Positions 53,432 to 64,000 of a stretch of 64,000 nt of DNA are shown here, piece after piece. The notes under the pieces are model-generated. The model had not been told where the DNA came from, ran no database searches, and saw only the letters and a program-made list of their open reading frames with translations. A program made the translations under genes and the position numbers. Within the stretch, counting starts at the first letter, position 1. Each line of letters begins with the position of its first letter. Origin of the DNA: Hemerocallis citrina. Taxonomy: Eukaryota; Streptophyta; Magnoliopsida; Asparagales; Asphodelaceae. The stretch is taken from NCBI GenBank assembly GCA_017893485.1, contig JACEHZ010000369.1, positions 186,001 through 250,000 on the forward strand, in the 5' to 3' direction.

Positions 53432-53481
53432 TATATCTTTTCATATAAATTAACTAGATTTGCGTCATCTTTTGGAGAAGT

Positions 53482-53631
53482 TATTAGATATTGTAATATA
53501 TATTTAGTCTTATATCGGGTTAAGTATCAATTTAGTATTTGGTTCCCTCTTATATATAGGAGTCATTGTACTTAGTTAAATCAGTTCCAATAATTCAATA
53601 ATATTTTCCTATCTCTCTGTTGACCTTATCA
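53482..53631 (+). repeat. 5' LTR of copia element C
   Basis: TATTAGATATTGTAATATAT to TTGACCTTATCA; the first G of TG is changed. A TTATATATAGGAGTC promoter-like word lies at about 53549. Confidence 0.9.
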
Positions 53632-53643
53632 TGGTATCAGAGC
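53632..53643 (+). promoter_or_regulatory. copia C primer-binding site
   Basis: TGGTATCAGAGC immediately after the 5' LTR, complementary to initiator tRNA-Met. Confidence 0.95.
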
Positions 53644-54735
53644 ACAATTATACAAATTTTCTTTTCTTTTCAAAACCCTAGAATCCCAACAGCAAAAAAA
53701 AAAAAAGAAATAAAATAAAAGAAGCCAACCCCATCGAGTTATAATCAAGTCCTGCCGTCGACCCCTTTTCAACCCCGCCGCTGCCATCATCAAGATCCAT
53801 CTATTGAAGAACCCAACAAGAAGAATAAGTCAGCCCAATCAAGAAACAGAAGAACCCAACTTTGGCCATCATCGTCGACACCATCGTCTACCTCGCCGTC
53901 GACCCCGTCATAACTTCGGCCATTATCGTCGACCATCATCCCAACTTCGGCCATCATCATTGAAATCCTGAAGAACCCATCGTCGGCACCTTCATCGTCA
54001 AAAATCCACTACCCGAACCCACCTCCAAATCCCTCTGGCCGAGATCTGCTCCTTCTCCTCTACCTTGACACTGTTTCCTCATCCTGAAATCCTAGCCGCC
54101 CCCTTCTTTCTCCTCTGTTCAAACCCTGCATCCAAATCCAACTCCTAAATACCCACAACCCGAAATCCAAACCATACCCGAAACCCGACCCGTTTCTCCA
54201 AACCAAACCCAAACCCATTTTCTGTAAAAAAATTAAAAAAATTAAAAAATTGCAGGTACTATTTCTTCTCCAGTTGAACCTCAATTTCATCGGATTCCCC
54301 GATTCATTCTCCACCGCTTCCCTGTTGCTACATCTCCCTCTTCACTTTCCCTCACATCCTGATCTCCATCTAGATTCAGACAAATGCATTGCCGTCATCA
54401 TCTTGATGCTGGCCTCCTCCCTTCTCCTTCCAATGTCATCTTCAACACTACCCCACCCCTTCCGCAACCGGTAGCACCATCCAGCTCCTTATACCGATCC
54501 TAATACCAGCAGCAGTTTCACCATCATTTTGATCCATTCCACAGTGACATCAGTCTCATTCCTCCTCGCAGCACATCTTCCGTTACATCCTCGATCATGA
54601 CCGTTACTTCAGCCTTGCCAACTCGTGCTATTGGGCTAATCTCCAACATCACCTCGCTCAGCTGAAACTCCAGCTATTGGGTTAGTCTATCACTGCTGGC
54701 CCTTCTGCCTTTGCATTCTCTGTTACTCTCGGTAT
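53644..54735 (+). other. copia C leader and gag remnant
   Basis: No intact gag. The region has ATCATCGTCGAC-like repeats (53860-54000) and a C/T-rich stretch. Near 54625-54735 one frame gives TCYWANLQHHLAQLKLQL and then SVTLGMNSS, which fits the end of a copia gag before protease. The zinc knuckle was not found. Confidence 0.5.
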
Positions 54736-55332
54736 GAATTCTTCTTGAATTTTAGATTCTGGTGCTTCACATCATCTTACTAGTAACTATACACTACTCA
54801 CCACCAGCACTACACTTCCCTTTCACTCTCCATCTTTACACACTGCCGATGGCTCACCACTTCTCACTACACACTCAGGGTCTATTAACTCCCCTCTCTT
54901 ACGTTGCCCTATGTTCTTTATGCTCCTCATTTATCTATGAACCTTATTTTCATTAGTGCACTGTGCGATAGTGGCCTTGTCATTACACTTGATAGTGGCC
55001 TATGTCTATTACTAATTCTCACACTGGTCAGGAGTTTGGGCGTGCTAGTCGACAGGTCGTCTATATCACCTAGATTTTCTTGATGCACATAAATTTCATC
55101 CTCATTTTGCTGGTGTTGTGCACTCTAATGCTGATCTGTGGCACAAACGTTTAAGACATATTAGCGAGTCTTGACTCAAGACATTAGCCCATAATGTTGC
55201 CCTTGGTCCACTTTTTTTTACTCATTTGTATGATTATCAGGGTTGTCATTTGGCTAAACACATAGCACTCCATTTTAATCACAAAAGCACTTCTCAAATC
55301 ACCCATCCTTTTCAGCTTATTCACTCTGACAT
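54736..55332 (+). pseudogene. copia C protease and gag-pre-integrase
   Basis: ILDSGASHHLTSN, the copia protease active site, follows a stop codon that replaces the usual Trp of 'WILDSG'. Near 55140, LWHKRLRHIS and later CHLAKH-like residues mark the pre-integrase zinc region, broken by several stops. Confidence 0.78.
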
Positions 55333-56126
55333 ATGGGGACCATCACCTACACCTTCTCACAAAGGTTATCTCTATTAGTTAGTTTCATAGATGAGCAAAC
55401 TCGCTACACATGGGTGTTTCTTATGCGCCAACGCTCTGAGGTACCTGACATTTACCAGTTCTTTACGAATATGGTTCACACTCAGTTTGGTGTGTGTATC
55501 AAAGCCTTTCGCTCAAACAGTGCTCTTGAGTACTCTTCCACTACTATGAGATCAATCCTTCAATCTCATGATACACTCTTTCAACAATCATGCCCTCACA
55601 CACAGGAACAGAATGGTGTAGCAGAATGCAAGCATCGTCACATCCTTGAGACAGCTCGTGCTCTTCTACTCTTCTCTTCTGTTCCTCGTTCTTTCTGGAC
55701 TGAAGTTTTCGTGACATCTTTCAGTCCCATTAACATCACTCTCTCGTCTGCCCTATCTGGCACGTCCCCACATGAGGCTCTTCGACACTCACCGCCGGAC
55801 TACAGTATGCTACATACTTTTGGGTGCATCTATTATGTCATTCTCCCTCCCACTGACAACACGAAGCTCACCGCTCGAGCTACCAAGTGTGTTCATCTAA
55901 ATCTCAGTCCAAAATCTAAAGGATATCGTTGTTTTGATCCTATGGTGGGTCGTGTTCGTATTTCTCGACATGTCACCTTTGTGGAAGACTCTCCCTACTA
56001 CTTGACTTCTTCTGAGGATGCTAGTTTTCTCGATTCCCCTGTAGTTGGACCTATCTCCCCGGCCCTACTTTCATGCATTCCAGATGATCCCACTCCTTTG
56101 GCTCATTTCACACCTCATACTAATGT
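55333..56126 (+). pseudogene. copia C integrase
   Basis: VSFIDEQTRYTWVFLMRQRS, IKAFRSNSALEYSS, CPHTQEQNGVAECKHRHILE and FWTEVFVTSFSPIN are copia integrase blocks. The second catalytic Asp ('RSDNALEY') is lost (RSNSALEY). The Glu of GVAECKHR is kept. FGCIYYVILPP, SKGYRCFDP and RISRHVTFVEDSPYY continue the C-terminal part. An open frame runs on to 56193 but its last 22 codons are TRIM sequence. Confidence 0.9.
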
Positions 56127-56468
56127 TGTAATGCTCCGCCCCAATACTCGGACAATTTTATTATTTTTAGAAGAAAAATTAGATACTATGTAGTACAACT
56201 GCCCACCACAGGCTGCCTCTCAAAAGGTGGCTAACCAATTAAGTGACATTTGATCATAGGCAATTTTATTTATACGCAATTAATTTTTGTCTACTCCCGA
56301 TATGAGATTACTCTTTCACATATCTCCTTGAATCCCGTAGCACATGCACACCTAGGTGGGGCCCCCCCCACCATATGATGACGTCATCATCCTTCACACG
56401 AATAGCACACAAGTGCTATTCTATTCACATTTTTCACATATATTTACCAAACCAACCATTCACCAACT

Positions 56469-56504
<36 letters not shown>

Positions 56505-56528
56505 CCTTCGAAATTACGGGGTATTACA
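56127..56528 (-). repeat. TRIM copy 2, 3' LTR
   Basis: TGTAATGCTCCGCCCC to TTACGGGGTATTACA with an (AT)n tract at about 56470-56502. 402 bp. Confidence 0.88.
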
Positions 56529-56739
56529 TACACCTCACCATTAGAAATTAGCGTCCTCGCTGAGTACGGTGCATGCCATTTAGTGCAGGATCATCCTTTC
56601 TAGCCGATGTGGCGTCGTCCTCGATCCCAGAGATCAATCACTTTCAACACCGCAGATCCTACCCCTGATCTCGGAGATCAGTGACTCTCAACACCGTGGA
56701 TCATACTGAGGCCCTCTTCCACACCCGATGTCGAAAGTC

Positions 56740-56752
56740 GGCTCTGATACCA
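56740..56752 (-). promoter_or_regulatory. TRIM copy 2 primer-binding site
   Basis: TGGTATCAGAGCC on the minus strand next to the 5' LTR. Confidence 0.88.
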
Positions 56753-57119
56753 TTTGTAACGCTCCGCCCCAATTCTCAGATAATTTTTATTATTTTTAGA
56801 AGACAAATTAGATACTATGTAGTACAACTGCCCACCACAGGCTACCTCAAAAGGTGGTTAACCAATGAGGTGACTATCGATCCTAGGCAATTTTATTTAT
56901 ACTTAATTAACTTTTCTCTATTCCCGATATGGGATTACTCTTTCACATATCTCCTTGAATCCCGTAGCACATGCACACCTAGGTGCCCCCCCCCCCCCCA
57001 CCATATGATGACGTCATCATCCTTCACACAAACAGCACACAAGTGCTGTTCTATTCACATTTTTCACATATATTTACCAAACCAACCATTCACCAATTTA
57101 TTATATATATATATATATA

Positions 57120-57647
57120 TATATAATAAAACCCAAAGAAAGCTATCAAGTGGCTCACAATCAATTCCCCCTAAAATTAAAGGCCTAGATCAAACCTCAC
57201 AAAACATATTTTCCCTCCAAAATTTCAAACCCCAAAACCAAAATTTTTCCTCCAAAACTAAAAAAACTTATTACTTTATTACTATCTCTCTCTTCTCTCT
57301 TCACTTTTTCATATTTCTCTCTTTCTCTCTCTCCCATTCTTGCTATATTAACTTAGAAATTTAGATTTTCAGAATTTTAATGGTTTTTTTTTTTGCACAT
57401 GCTATATTGAAAATAGTAAATATCTCTTCAACTCCACATTTAAAGTTCTAAGAAGTTAGATTTTATACCCCTATTTATAATTATTTTTCAACATATACTA
57501 ATGGAAACATGAACTTTTGTTTACAACTAATTATTGTCATACTATTCAAACTTGAGCTACATAATTGTTGTTTTACTATTTACAGGCTTTTCGTGTTTTG
57601 TATCGTTCCGAAGACGTGCCGTAGGCACGTGCCTACGGGCAAATCTA

Positions 57648-57648
<1 letters not shown>
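57120..57648 (+). mobile_element. non-autonomous Helitron, second family, copy 2
   Basis: Homologous to 40159-40741. It begins around TATAATAAAACCCAAAGAAA (the TC of the 5' end has merged with the AT tract). It ends with the near-perfect hairpin GCCGTAGGCACGTGCCTACG, then GGCAAAT and CTAG followed by T at 57649. It lies inside an (AT)n tract of the TRIM LTR. Confidence 0.8.
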
Positions 57649-57649
<1 letters not shown>

Positions 57650-57699
<50 letters not shown>

Positions 57700-57705
57700 A
57701 TATTC
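57650..57705. repeat. (AT)n microsatellite
   Basis: Continuation of the TRIM LTR tract after the Helitron; interrupted once by TTTATA. Confidence 0.92.
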
Positions 57706-57734
57706 CCTTCGAAATTACGGGGTATTACAAATGT

Positions 57735-58853
57735 TCCACCTATTATTCCTCTTACGGACTCACCACCTGCATCCCAACATCTGCATGCCCCCCTCCACTT
57801 ATCTCAGCCCCCCATATTGCTCATCCCCCACCGGTCCGTCAATTAACATGTTCTACCTCTGGCATCCCAGTGACCCGTTACACACTTGATGCTACTGGTC
57901 CCTCTGATCAGTTTGGTTTTGCCACCTTTTCCTCCTACTCACTACAATTTCATGCATATCTCACTGTTATATACTCCATATGTGAGCCCAGAACCTATCA
58001 GGAAGCTATTCAATTTCCTGAGTGACGGGAAGCTATTGTGGAGGAGTTTCGTGCATTTTATTAGACTGACACTTGAGATGTTGTTCCACAACCTGTGGGC
58101 ATTCAGCCTGTTAGCTACAAATGGATCTTCAAGATCAAATATCAACCTGATGGCTCCATTAAGCGGCACAAGGCTCGTCTAGTTGCCCGAGGATTTACTC
58201 AAGAGCATGACATTGATTATGATGAGACTTTTGCCCCAGTTGCACAAATGACTACAATTCGTACTCTCCTTGCCGTTGCCTCCGTTCGTCAGTGGCCGTT
58301 ATATTAGATGGATGTGAACAATGCATTTCTTCATGACACATTATCTGAGGCTATTGACATGCATCCTCCTTCTAGCCTTACCACTCCTCCTCGTCATATT
58401 TGCCATCTTCGCCGTGCTATATATGGCCTGAAACAGGCCCCTCGAGCCTGGTTTGAGTGTTTTCGCCGTGTCATCACCCATGTTGGTTTCAGTCAGAGTT
58501 CACATAACCACTCTATGTTTATAAGGTCATCACCGGAAGAAAGAGTACTTCTACTTTTGTATGTTGTTGATATGATTATTACTGGGGATGACTCCACATG
58601 CATTGCATCCACCAAACACTACCTTCACCAGCAGTTCCATATGAAATATCGTGGAAGACTACGCTACTTTTTGGGTCTAGAGATTGGCCATGGATCACTG
58701 GGCATACTCATTTCTCAACAGAAATACACATCAGATATTATCTCCGATGCATGTCTTTCTTACAGCCGATCAACCGATAATCCCTTAGAGCTTCGTGTGA
58801 GGCTTTGTCCTACATATGGTGAGCTCCTTCCATATCCTAGTAGATACAAATAG
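57735..58853 (+). pseudogene. copia C linker and reverse transcriptase
   Basis: A Pro/His-rich linker (57735-57950) leads to EPRTYQEAIQFPE and [20 protein letters not shown], then [24 protein letters not shown] at 58305-58307 sits just before MDVNNAFLHD (usual Q-MDV). IYGLKQAPRAWF follows. The active site reads LLYVVDMIITG, with the first catalytic Asp of YVDD changed to Val. LRYFLGLEIG continues the palm/thumb. The valine substitution would abolish polymerisation. Confidence 0.92.
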
Positions 58854-59505
58854 ACTATCGGACAGCTTGTCTACTTATGCATGACCAGATCCAATATTGC
58901 TCATGTAGTCAGTGTTGTTAGTCAGTTTGTTTCTGCTTCTACATTAGTTCACTACAGTGCTCTTCTTTGGATCCTCAGTTATCTTCGAGGCACTATAACT
59001 CACTCATTATTCATGTCTTCTACATCTAAACTGGAATTCAATGCATATTATGTTTCAGACTGGGTAGGTGATCCTACTACAAGGCGGTCTACCACAGGTT
59101 TCTGTCTATTTCTTGGTGATTCGCTGATTTCATGGCGAAGTAAGAAACAAGCATTTATTGAATGTTCTTTCACTGAAGCTGAGTACAGAGCAATGACAAC
59201 TACTACTAGAGAGACTTTTCATGTTCGTTGGCTGCTATCCGATATGGGTCACTCTCACAGGAGCTACTCCTCTTCAGTGTGATAACCGGAGTGCATTGCA
59301 CATTGCAAGCAACCTAGTCTTTCATGAGCGAGCAAAGCACATAGAGATAGATTGCCACTATGTTCGTGAGTGCTTTGAAGCAGGGACCATTTTTCTTCAT
59401 TCTGTTACATCTTCACAACAGACAGTAGACTTTTTCACCAAATTCTACACTGTTCAAAGATTTCATTACTTGGTGGGCAAACTCACATTGTTGGATCCAC
59501 CGTGA
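58854..59505 (+). pseudogene. copia C RNase H
   Basis: IGQLVYLCMTRSNIAHVVSV belongs to the RT-RNase H connection. [35 protein letters not shown] and, after a stop at 59281, [14 protein letters not shown] and [14 protein letters not shown] are RNase H blocks. The first Asp (usual 'DADWAG') is retained as SDW. The final stop is at 59503-59505, just before a purine-rich tract and the 3' LTR. Confidence 0.9.
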
Positions 59506-59518
59506 GTTTGATAGAGAG

Positions 59519-59669
59519 TGTTAGATATTATAATATATATTTAGTTCCATATCGGGTTATGTATCAGTTTAGTATTTCGTTCCAACCTATATATAGGAGT
59601 CATTGTATTCAGTTATAATCAATTTCAATAATCTAATAATATTTTTCTATCTCTCTATTGACCTTATCA
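59519..59669 (+). repeat. 3' LTR of copia element C
   Basis: TGTTAGATATTATAATATAT to TTGACCTTATCA, preceded by GAGTTTGATAGAGAG. About 15 differences from the 5' LTR by eye. Confidence 0.92.
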
Positions 59670-59731
59670 AAAGCACGTACAATTTACACAGGTATATTCT
59701 AGTATTTTATACAAGTAAAGGTGTTAATTAA

Positions 59732-61484
59732 TGATGTGAATAATTTGTAAGTGTACAAAATCGCAATAAGTAGTATAGTTTAAGTGAAAAAAGAGTGTCG
59801 AACCCACAAGGACTAATTATTTTATTGAGTACCAAAATTTACTAGATTAACTATTATTTGAAAAATCAAAATTCAATAAAGAAAACAACTAAATTAGATT
59901 AATCTAAAGAACTAACTAAATTAATTAAAAGGAGCGAGATCCGAAATTTGGTTGTTTGTTAATAGCAAAATTAATTCTAGGGCTTTTGATTTCACCTAAT
60001 TAATCCCACACAATTTATAACTTCATGTGAATAAAAAAATTATTTTCCCAAGTTGTAGACCAAAATCCCCAAATTATTCAAGATTCTCTCTCAAGAAATA
60101 TCAAATATATTCTCAACTAATTATTTTTCATAGTTCATGCACAAATTACTAATTGAAAATTCATTAAGATCTATGAATTTCTTAATGGTCACATTAACAG
60201 CGGTTCGCTCTTGTAATAGTGTTTAATTTTATAAATTCGAAATCACAAATTACCAGTTTGGTCTCTCCATGATTCAATAGATCATACAAAAGTTGGTCTT
60301 CTAATTGTAAGCATTAAGAACAAAAATCAAACACACAACCATGAAAAAATAGAAAAATAACATGGAATTAAAATTGCGTTATCAAAACTAGGTTACATTA
60401 AAGCCATATAAAATTAGTTCATAATAATAATAAACTTGCAACTAACAAGTACTGTTTGGGATTGCATAATAAAATTAGAAGAAGAAAAGAGAAGATGCAG
60501 AAAGAACTGTTTTGTAAAAAAAAAAAAATTGCAAATCGAAGTCTTGATTTTTGTGCCGAACAGTAATCACTTCTCTTTCTCTCTCCTTCTCTGTCTCACT
60601 CGATTTTCACGCAACTGACTGACGTGACGCTGATGTCACTGCACACAGGAGCTTCGCCACGTCACCGCACCAGGGATCTGTCCCGTCTTGAACGTCGCGT
60701 CGCAGTCAGCAGTGAAGACCCACGTCGCTGTCGTTTCTATTCTCTCTCCTTCGGATTTCATGTCGCCCCAGTCGCTGAGTCAGCACGTTAGATCGTCTCG
60801 CTTTTCGTCTTATGTAGTTCTGCTGCTTCTCTTCAAATATTATTATTATATATATTTTTTCTTCTGAGGAAGCCATCACTCTCCTATCTCTTCTTGCATA
60901 CCCTTCTCCTCTTCTTTTGCTATTGTATTTATAGGCGTAGGAACTTGAGGATTAGGGTTTAATTTTGCAAAACTCCCCACATCTTTATTTATTTCTTTCC
61001 TTATTTGATTTGCCTTTTATTTCTTGCTTTTTTTTCATCTCTTTCTTTTTCTTGAAGCACGTGCTGCACACACATACATAAAATAAAATCAGAATTTAGG
61101 ATTAAAACTAAAATTAAAAAATATTTTAAATTAATTAACCAAACTAATAATCACATTAGCTCAATTAAACCCTTTTAAATTTGTTTATTTCTTGTTTCAC
61201 CTCTATTGGCAATTTAAAATTTATATTTTTCTTTTCACATGGCCAAATTGTAAAATTTAAAATTCAACAAAACAATAAAAATTAATCAATCACTCTCCTT
61301 ATTTTGTTTGTTGATTTTTACCAAAAATCTTCACCTTTTGCATAAAACAAAATCTTATTCCTTTAAAAATAATTAATTAACTGAAATCTATGGAAATAAG
61401 ATAAATTATTAACATGATTAATGAATACAAGCAATTTTTATGGGTAAATGAGAACAAATATTTATATAAAAATTAAACACATCA
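59732..61484 (-). repeat. 3' LTR of Athila-like element
   Basis: Minus strand starts TGATGTGTTTAATTTTTATA directly after the purine tract and ends TACACTTACAAATTATTCACATCA (in parts: TACACTTACAAATTATTC, ACATCA). The plus strand reads GTGTCGAACCCACAAGGACT near 59794, a word common in such LTRs. TGATGTG and CACATCA form short inverted ends. Confidence 0.82.
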
Positions 61485-61500
61485 AATACCCCCAAACTTA
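61485..61500 (-). other. polypurine tract of Athila-like element
   Basis: TTAAGTTTGGGGGTATT on the minus strand, touching the LTR. Confidence 0.78.
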
Positions 61501-62006
61501 AGATTTTGTTTGTCCTCGAGCAAAAAGTAAAATTATGAATAAATGAATAATAATCAATAATAGACTCAATTCATCACACCAAGAGATCTCATCATGCAAG
61601 CATAAAAATTTCTATTTAATAGATAAACAATAGCAAATAAAGTAAAACCAAGCATACTCAATTTCTCCAGTACAATTATTCATTCATAATTCCAAACCCA
61701 ATTATATTTGTCATGCAATTAATGTAAGTATAGTATGTAACAATTTCATCTGTGATTTTTCCTTCTCACTACTACAAACCAAATAGCAAACTAGAGTTTT
61801 TTGTTTTTTTGTTTTTTTGTTTTTTGTTTTTTGTTTTCCTCTCATCTCTAAGTTGTCACTTGCCTTTTGACGCGAATGTAAATATTTGTGATGAATTCAC
61901 CCGGTTACTCAACAAACCACAAACTTAGAGTGCTTTGCATACTCATATTTCAAGTTGCCATTTGACGTAAAAGTAAGCATTGGTGATAAATACCCTTAGT
62001 TACTAA
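61501..62006 (-). other. Athila-like 3' untranslated interval, left part
   Basis: No coding content. A (GTTTTTT)n-like run lies at 61800-61840. A direct repeat with TTGCCATTTGACG-type words (61860, 61950) is visible. Confidence 0.45.
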
Positions 62007-62691
62007 GAGCATCTATAGTCGTTTGCTAAATATGCATAATGCATATTCGGCTGAAAACGGAGCTGCAGTCGGTAAATTATCATAAATGAGAGGCAATTTG
62101 AGAATTATCCATATATGAGAGATGCCACTTCAAGTGCCGTTGCACGTAAATTATTATTTTTTTAATTGTCGGACGGCACTTGAAGTGCCGTCGCACAAAA
62201 AAATTATTTTTTTAATGGTCGGATGGCACTTGAAGTGCCATCCCACCAAAAAAAAATTAATTTCGTAATTAAAAAAACAAAAAAGACCCAAAAAGACCCC
62301 CACTTCTCGGACGGCCCCTCCACTTTTTGTGTTTTTTGCAATTTTTGAATTGTTTTGTAATTTTTTGTAATGTTTTTGTAATTTTTGTAATGTTTTTGTA
62401 ATTTTTATAATTTTTTGTATTTTTTTTTGCACTTCGAATCCTCTTTTTCCTCCTACGGCACTTCGAGTGCCGTCGCACCTATTAATTTTTTTTTCGCTCC
62501 TACAGAGCTTCATATGCCGTCCCACAAATTTTTATTGTTTTTTTTTCTCCGACGAAAGATGAAGTGCCGTCGCTTATTATTTTAATATAAAAAGGTAAAA
62601 AATGGCATTTGACGACTGCAGCAAAACCTTCGATTACTATTTCCATTTATTCATATATGGATATTTTATCCTTCAACGACTACAGATGCTC
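62007..62691. mobile_element. Tourist-type MITE with repeated hairpins
   Basis: Ends GAGCATCTATAGTCGTTTGC and the reverse complement of GAGCATCTGTAGTCGTTGAA, flanked by TAA (62004-62006, 62692-62694). Inside, the palindrome GGCACTT-x-AAGTGCC occurs several times (about 62122, 62172, 62223), with degenerate forms near 62300, 62456, 62500 and 62552. Each is followed by CGTCGCAC or CATCCCAC. A TTTTTGTAAT repeat fills 62330-62430. No coding capacity; related to 14283-14827. Confidence 0.85.
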
Positions 62692-63509
62692 TAAGCAACT
62701 TAAAACATAGGAGTAGATAGAATTTATTCATATAATTTTTTTTTTCTTTTCATTATCACTATATTTACTTAAACTCTGTTTAGGACTAGATCAAAGGGGA
62801 TAGTCACAAGAAAAAACATCACACTTTTATTTTATGTATAATCACATGACTATCACAATTGTGTAAGGAATTTAGAAATTCAATAATCCTAAAGTAAATA
62901 GGTATGCTTAATCTTACTTTATAGTCTATTCCTAAAAAAAATATTTCAATGCTTTAGCACAATAAAGAACTCAAAAGTGTAATGGTGAGCCCAATTAAAA
63001 TCCCATTTGTTTTGTTTTTCTTTTAAATATATATAAAATAAAAATTAAAAATTTGTACCGCTTCCCCCAAACTTGAATATCACATTGTCCTCAATGGAAA
63101 ATGAAAAAGAAAAACAAAAAGAATGCAAAAAGTTCAGAATTTCTCTCCTGATTCGTGTTAAAATTCTGCACGCGCGATATTTATTGTTTCAGTGATATCT
63201 GGAGCTGTAGGTGTACAATTGGCCTGATTCTTTTTGTTTTGGAAAACTAAGACAATTACCTACAATCTCTCTTTGAAACACTTTTCCAGATTCTGACTCC
63301 ATCCTGCTAAAAAACAGCCATCAATTCAAGTGTAGAAATCAGCCCTGCTCGGCGACTTGCAAACTTATGCAATCCTACAAAATAAAATCAGAAATTAAAA
63401 TTAAAATAAACTAAAAGAAAAATCAAATCTAAATGTAGTAAAAGAAAACATGGGTTGCCTTCCAAGAAGCGCTAAATTTAAAGTTTTCAGCCAGACTTTC
63501 TCCAATTTG
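62692..63509 (-). other. Athila-like 3' untranslated interval, right part
   Basis: Noncoding. CAAGTTTGGGGGAAG (minus, about 63064-63078), preceded by CATTGAGGACAATGTG, is a second purine-tract module. TAGCGCTTCTTGGAAGGCAA (minus, near 63470) is a conserved word after Athila-type pol. No env-like ORF. Confidence 0.55.
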
Positions 63510-64000
63510 TCACTGTTGTCTGGCCTTATCGATGTACAAGATTTCTTTGCCAACTTCTCCATCCATGTAGGGCTTTAGCCGCTGTCCATTGACCTTGAAT
63601 GTCCCTTTTTTCTCGTGATGAATTTCTATAGCTCCATATGGAAAAATTCGTGTGAAAACAAATGGTCCCGTCCACCTGGATCGCAATTTTTCTGGAAAAG
63701 TCTAAGTTTTGAATTGAATAACAACACATTCTCTCCTTCCTTGAATTCTCTTCTTAAAATATGCTTATTGTGCCACCATTTAGTCTTTTCTTTATATATC
63801 TTGGCATTTTCGTAAGCATCATTGCGAAACTCATCCATCTCATTTAGTTGCAACATTCTCTTTTCAGCTGCATTTTTCGGTCAAAATTCAGTGTCTTTAT
63901 TGCCCAATAAGCGTGGTGCTCAAGTTCCACCGGTAAGTGACATGCTTTACCATACACCAATTTATATGGGGACATTCCAATCGATGTTTTAAGTGCCGTC
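63510..64000 (-). pseudogene. Athila-like integrase C-terminal part
   Basis: Minus-strand blocks: [72 protein letters not shown] and finally [15 protein letters not shown], with a stop at 63510-63512. The frame changes near 63870, near 63680 (within the RSRWTGPF block) and near 63626. The catalytic core lies beyond the window edge. Confidence 0.88.

Larger units (their letters stand above)
56127..57729 (-). mobile_element. TRIM element, copy 2, containing a Helitron
   Basis: Same family as 22323-23540. LTRs are at 56127-56528 and 56755-57729; the right one is lengthened by a Helitron. The internal region is about 226 bp, with a primer site at 56740-56752 (minus). The 5-bp duplication AATGT flanks it perfectly at 56122-56126 and 57730-57734. 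Internal sequence and LTR blocks (CCCACCACAGGCTGCCTCTC, GACGTCATCATCCTTCACAC) are shared only in part with copy 1, so two subfamilies exist. Confidence 0.9.
56755..57729 (-). repeat. TRIM copy 2, 5' LTR, interrupted
   Basis: LTR sequence occupies 56755 to about 57119 and about 57649-57729. The interruption is a Helitron inside the (AT)n tract. A C-run of about twelve lies at 56985. Confidence 0.85.
53482..59669 (+). mobile_element. short-LTR Ty1/copia element C
   Basis: LTRs of 150 and 151 bp (53482-53631, 59519-59669), a tRNA-Met primer site, protease, integrase, reverse transcriptase and RNase H in copia order. The short LTR and short gag leader fit RE1/Retrofit-like copia families. Interrupted by a TRIM at 56127-57729. 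The flanking bases GAAGT and AAAGC are at best a decayed target duplication. Numerous stops, a mutated RT active site and LTR divergence mark it as old. Confidence 0.9.
59732..64000 (-). mobile_element. Athila-like Ty3/gypsy element, 3' part
   Basis: On the minus strand, the integrase C-terminus enters from the right edge. A long noncoding interval with AAGTTTGGGGG purine tracts follows, then an LTR of 1,753 bp. The integrase blocks and the AGGACAATGT...AAGTTTGGGGG words are typical of the Athila group. The 5' part lies right of the window. A MITE is inserted at 62007-62691. Confidence 0.85.

Overview
This 64 kb window is AT-rich plant nuclear DNA, most likely from a flowering plant. It is almost entirely transposable elements inserted into one another. 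No intact host gene is visible. The only host-type coding sequence is (i) two exons of a Sec14/CRAL-TRIO-like gene on the minus strand, one of them split by a 9.3 kb Ty3/gypsy element, and (ii) a truncated GSK3/SHAGGY-like kinase pseudogene that keeps its introns. No tRNA, rRNA or CRISPR array was seen. The species cannot be named from this sequence.

Layout. 1-5155: 3' part of a SIRE/Maximus-like Ty1/copia element (+), inserted in the RNase H region of a Tekay/Del-like gypsy element (5156-10134), which itself abuts the integrase of a second member of the same family (10135-14170). 14171-18829: a hairpin-rich Tourist-type MITE, a Mutator-type MITE with a 9-bp target duplication, a 5'-truncated LINE, and half of an old tandem duplication. 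18830-36633: a complete SIRE-like copia element (-) with an AATAT target duplication. It carries gag, pol and an additional third ORF. A 1.2 kb TRIM is inserted behind its pol, and a 6.7 kb gag-only element with tandem repeats is inserted in its 5' LTR. 36634-41340: the rest of the tandem duplication, a partial hairpin MITE, a Helitron containing a Stowaway MITE, the last Sec14-like exon, microsatellites and another Helitron. 41341-50671: a complete Tat-lineage gypsy element (-) with two RNase H domains and a 2.3 kb array of 88-bp repeats in its 3' untranslated region; its CACCT target duplication lies in a Sec14-like exon. 50672-53481: rest of that exon, a second Helitron copy, the kinase pseudogene and a Stowaway-like MITE. 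53482-59669: a short-LTR copia element (+) split by a second TRIM, which in turn contains a Helitron copy. 59732-64000: 3' part of an Athila-like gypsy element (-) with another hairpin MITE.

How the parts relate. The autonomous families (SIRE-like copia, Tekay-like, Tat, Athila-like, small copia, LINE) all have broken reading frames here. The non-autonomous elements (two TRIMs, the gag-only element, several MITEs and Helitrons) depend on enzymes supplied in trans. Target-site duplications (AATAT, TTGGC, GTCAT, AATGT, CACCT, TTTAGAATT, TAA, TA) fix most element borders and let the order of insertion be read. The most unusual signals are the gag-only Tat relative with three different tandem arrays, the 88-bp array in the autonomous Tat element, the MITE family built from repeated perfect hairpins, the very frequent AGTCGACT palindrome in SIRE-like elements, the third ORF of the SIRE-like element, and the TRIM family with variable AT tracts.
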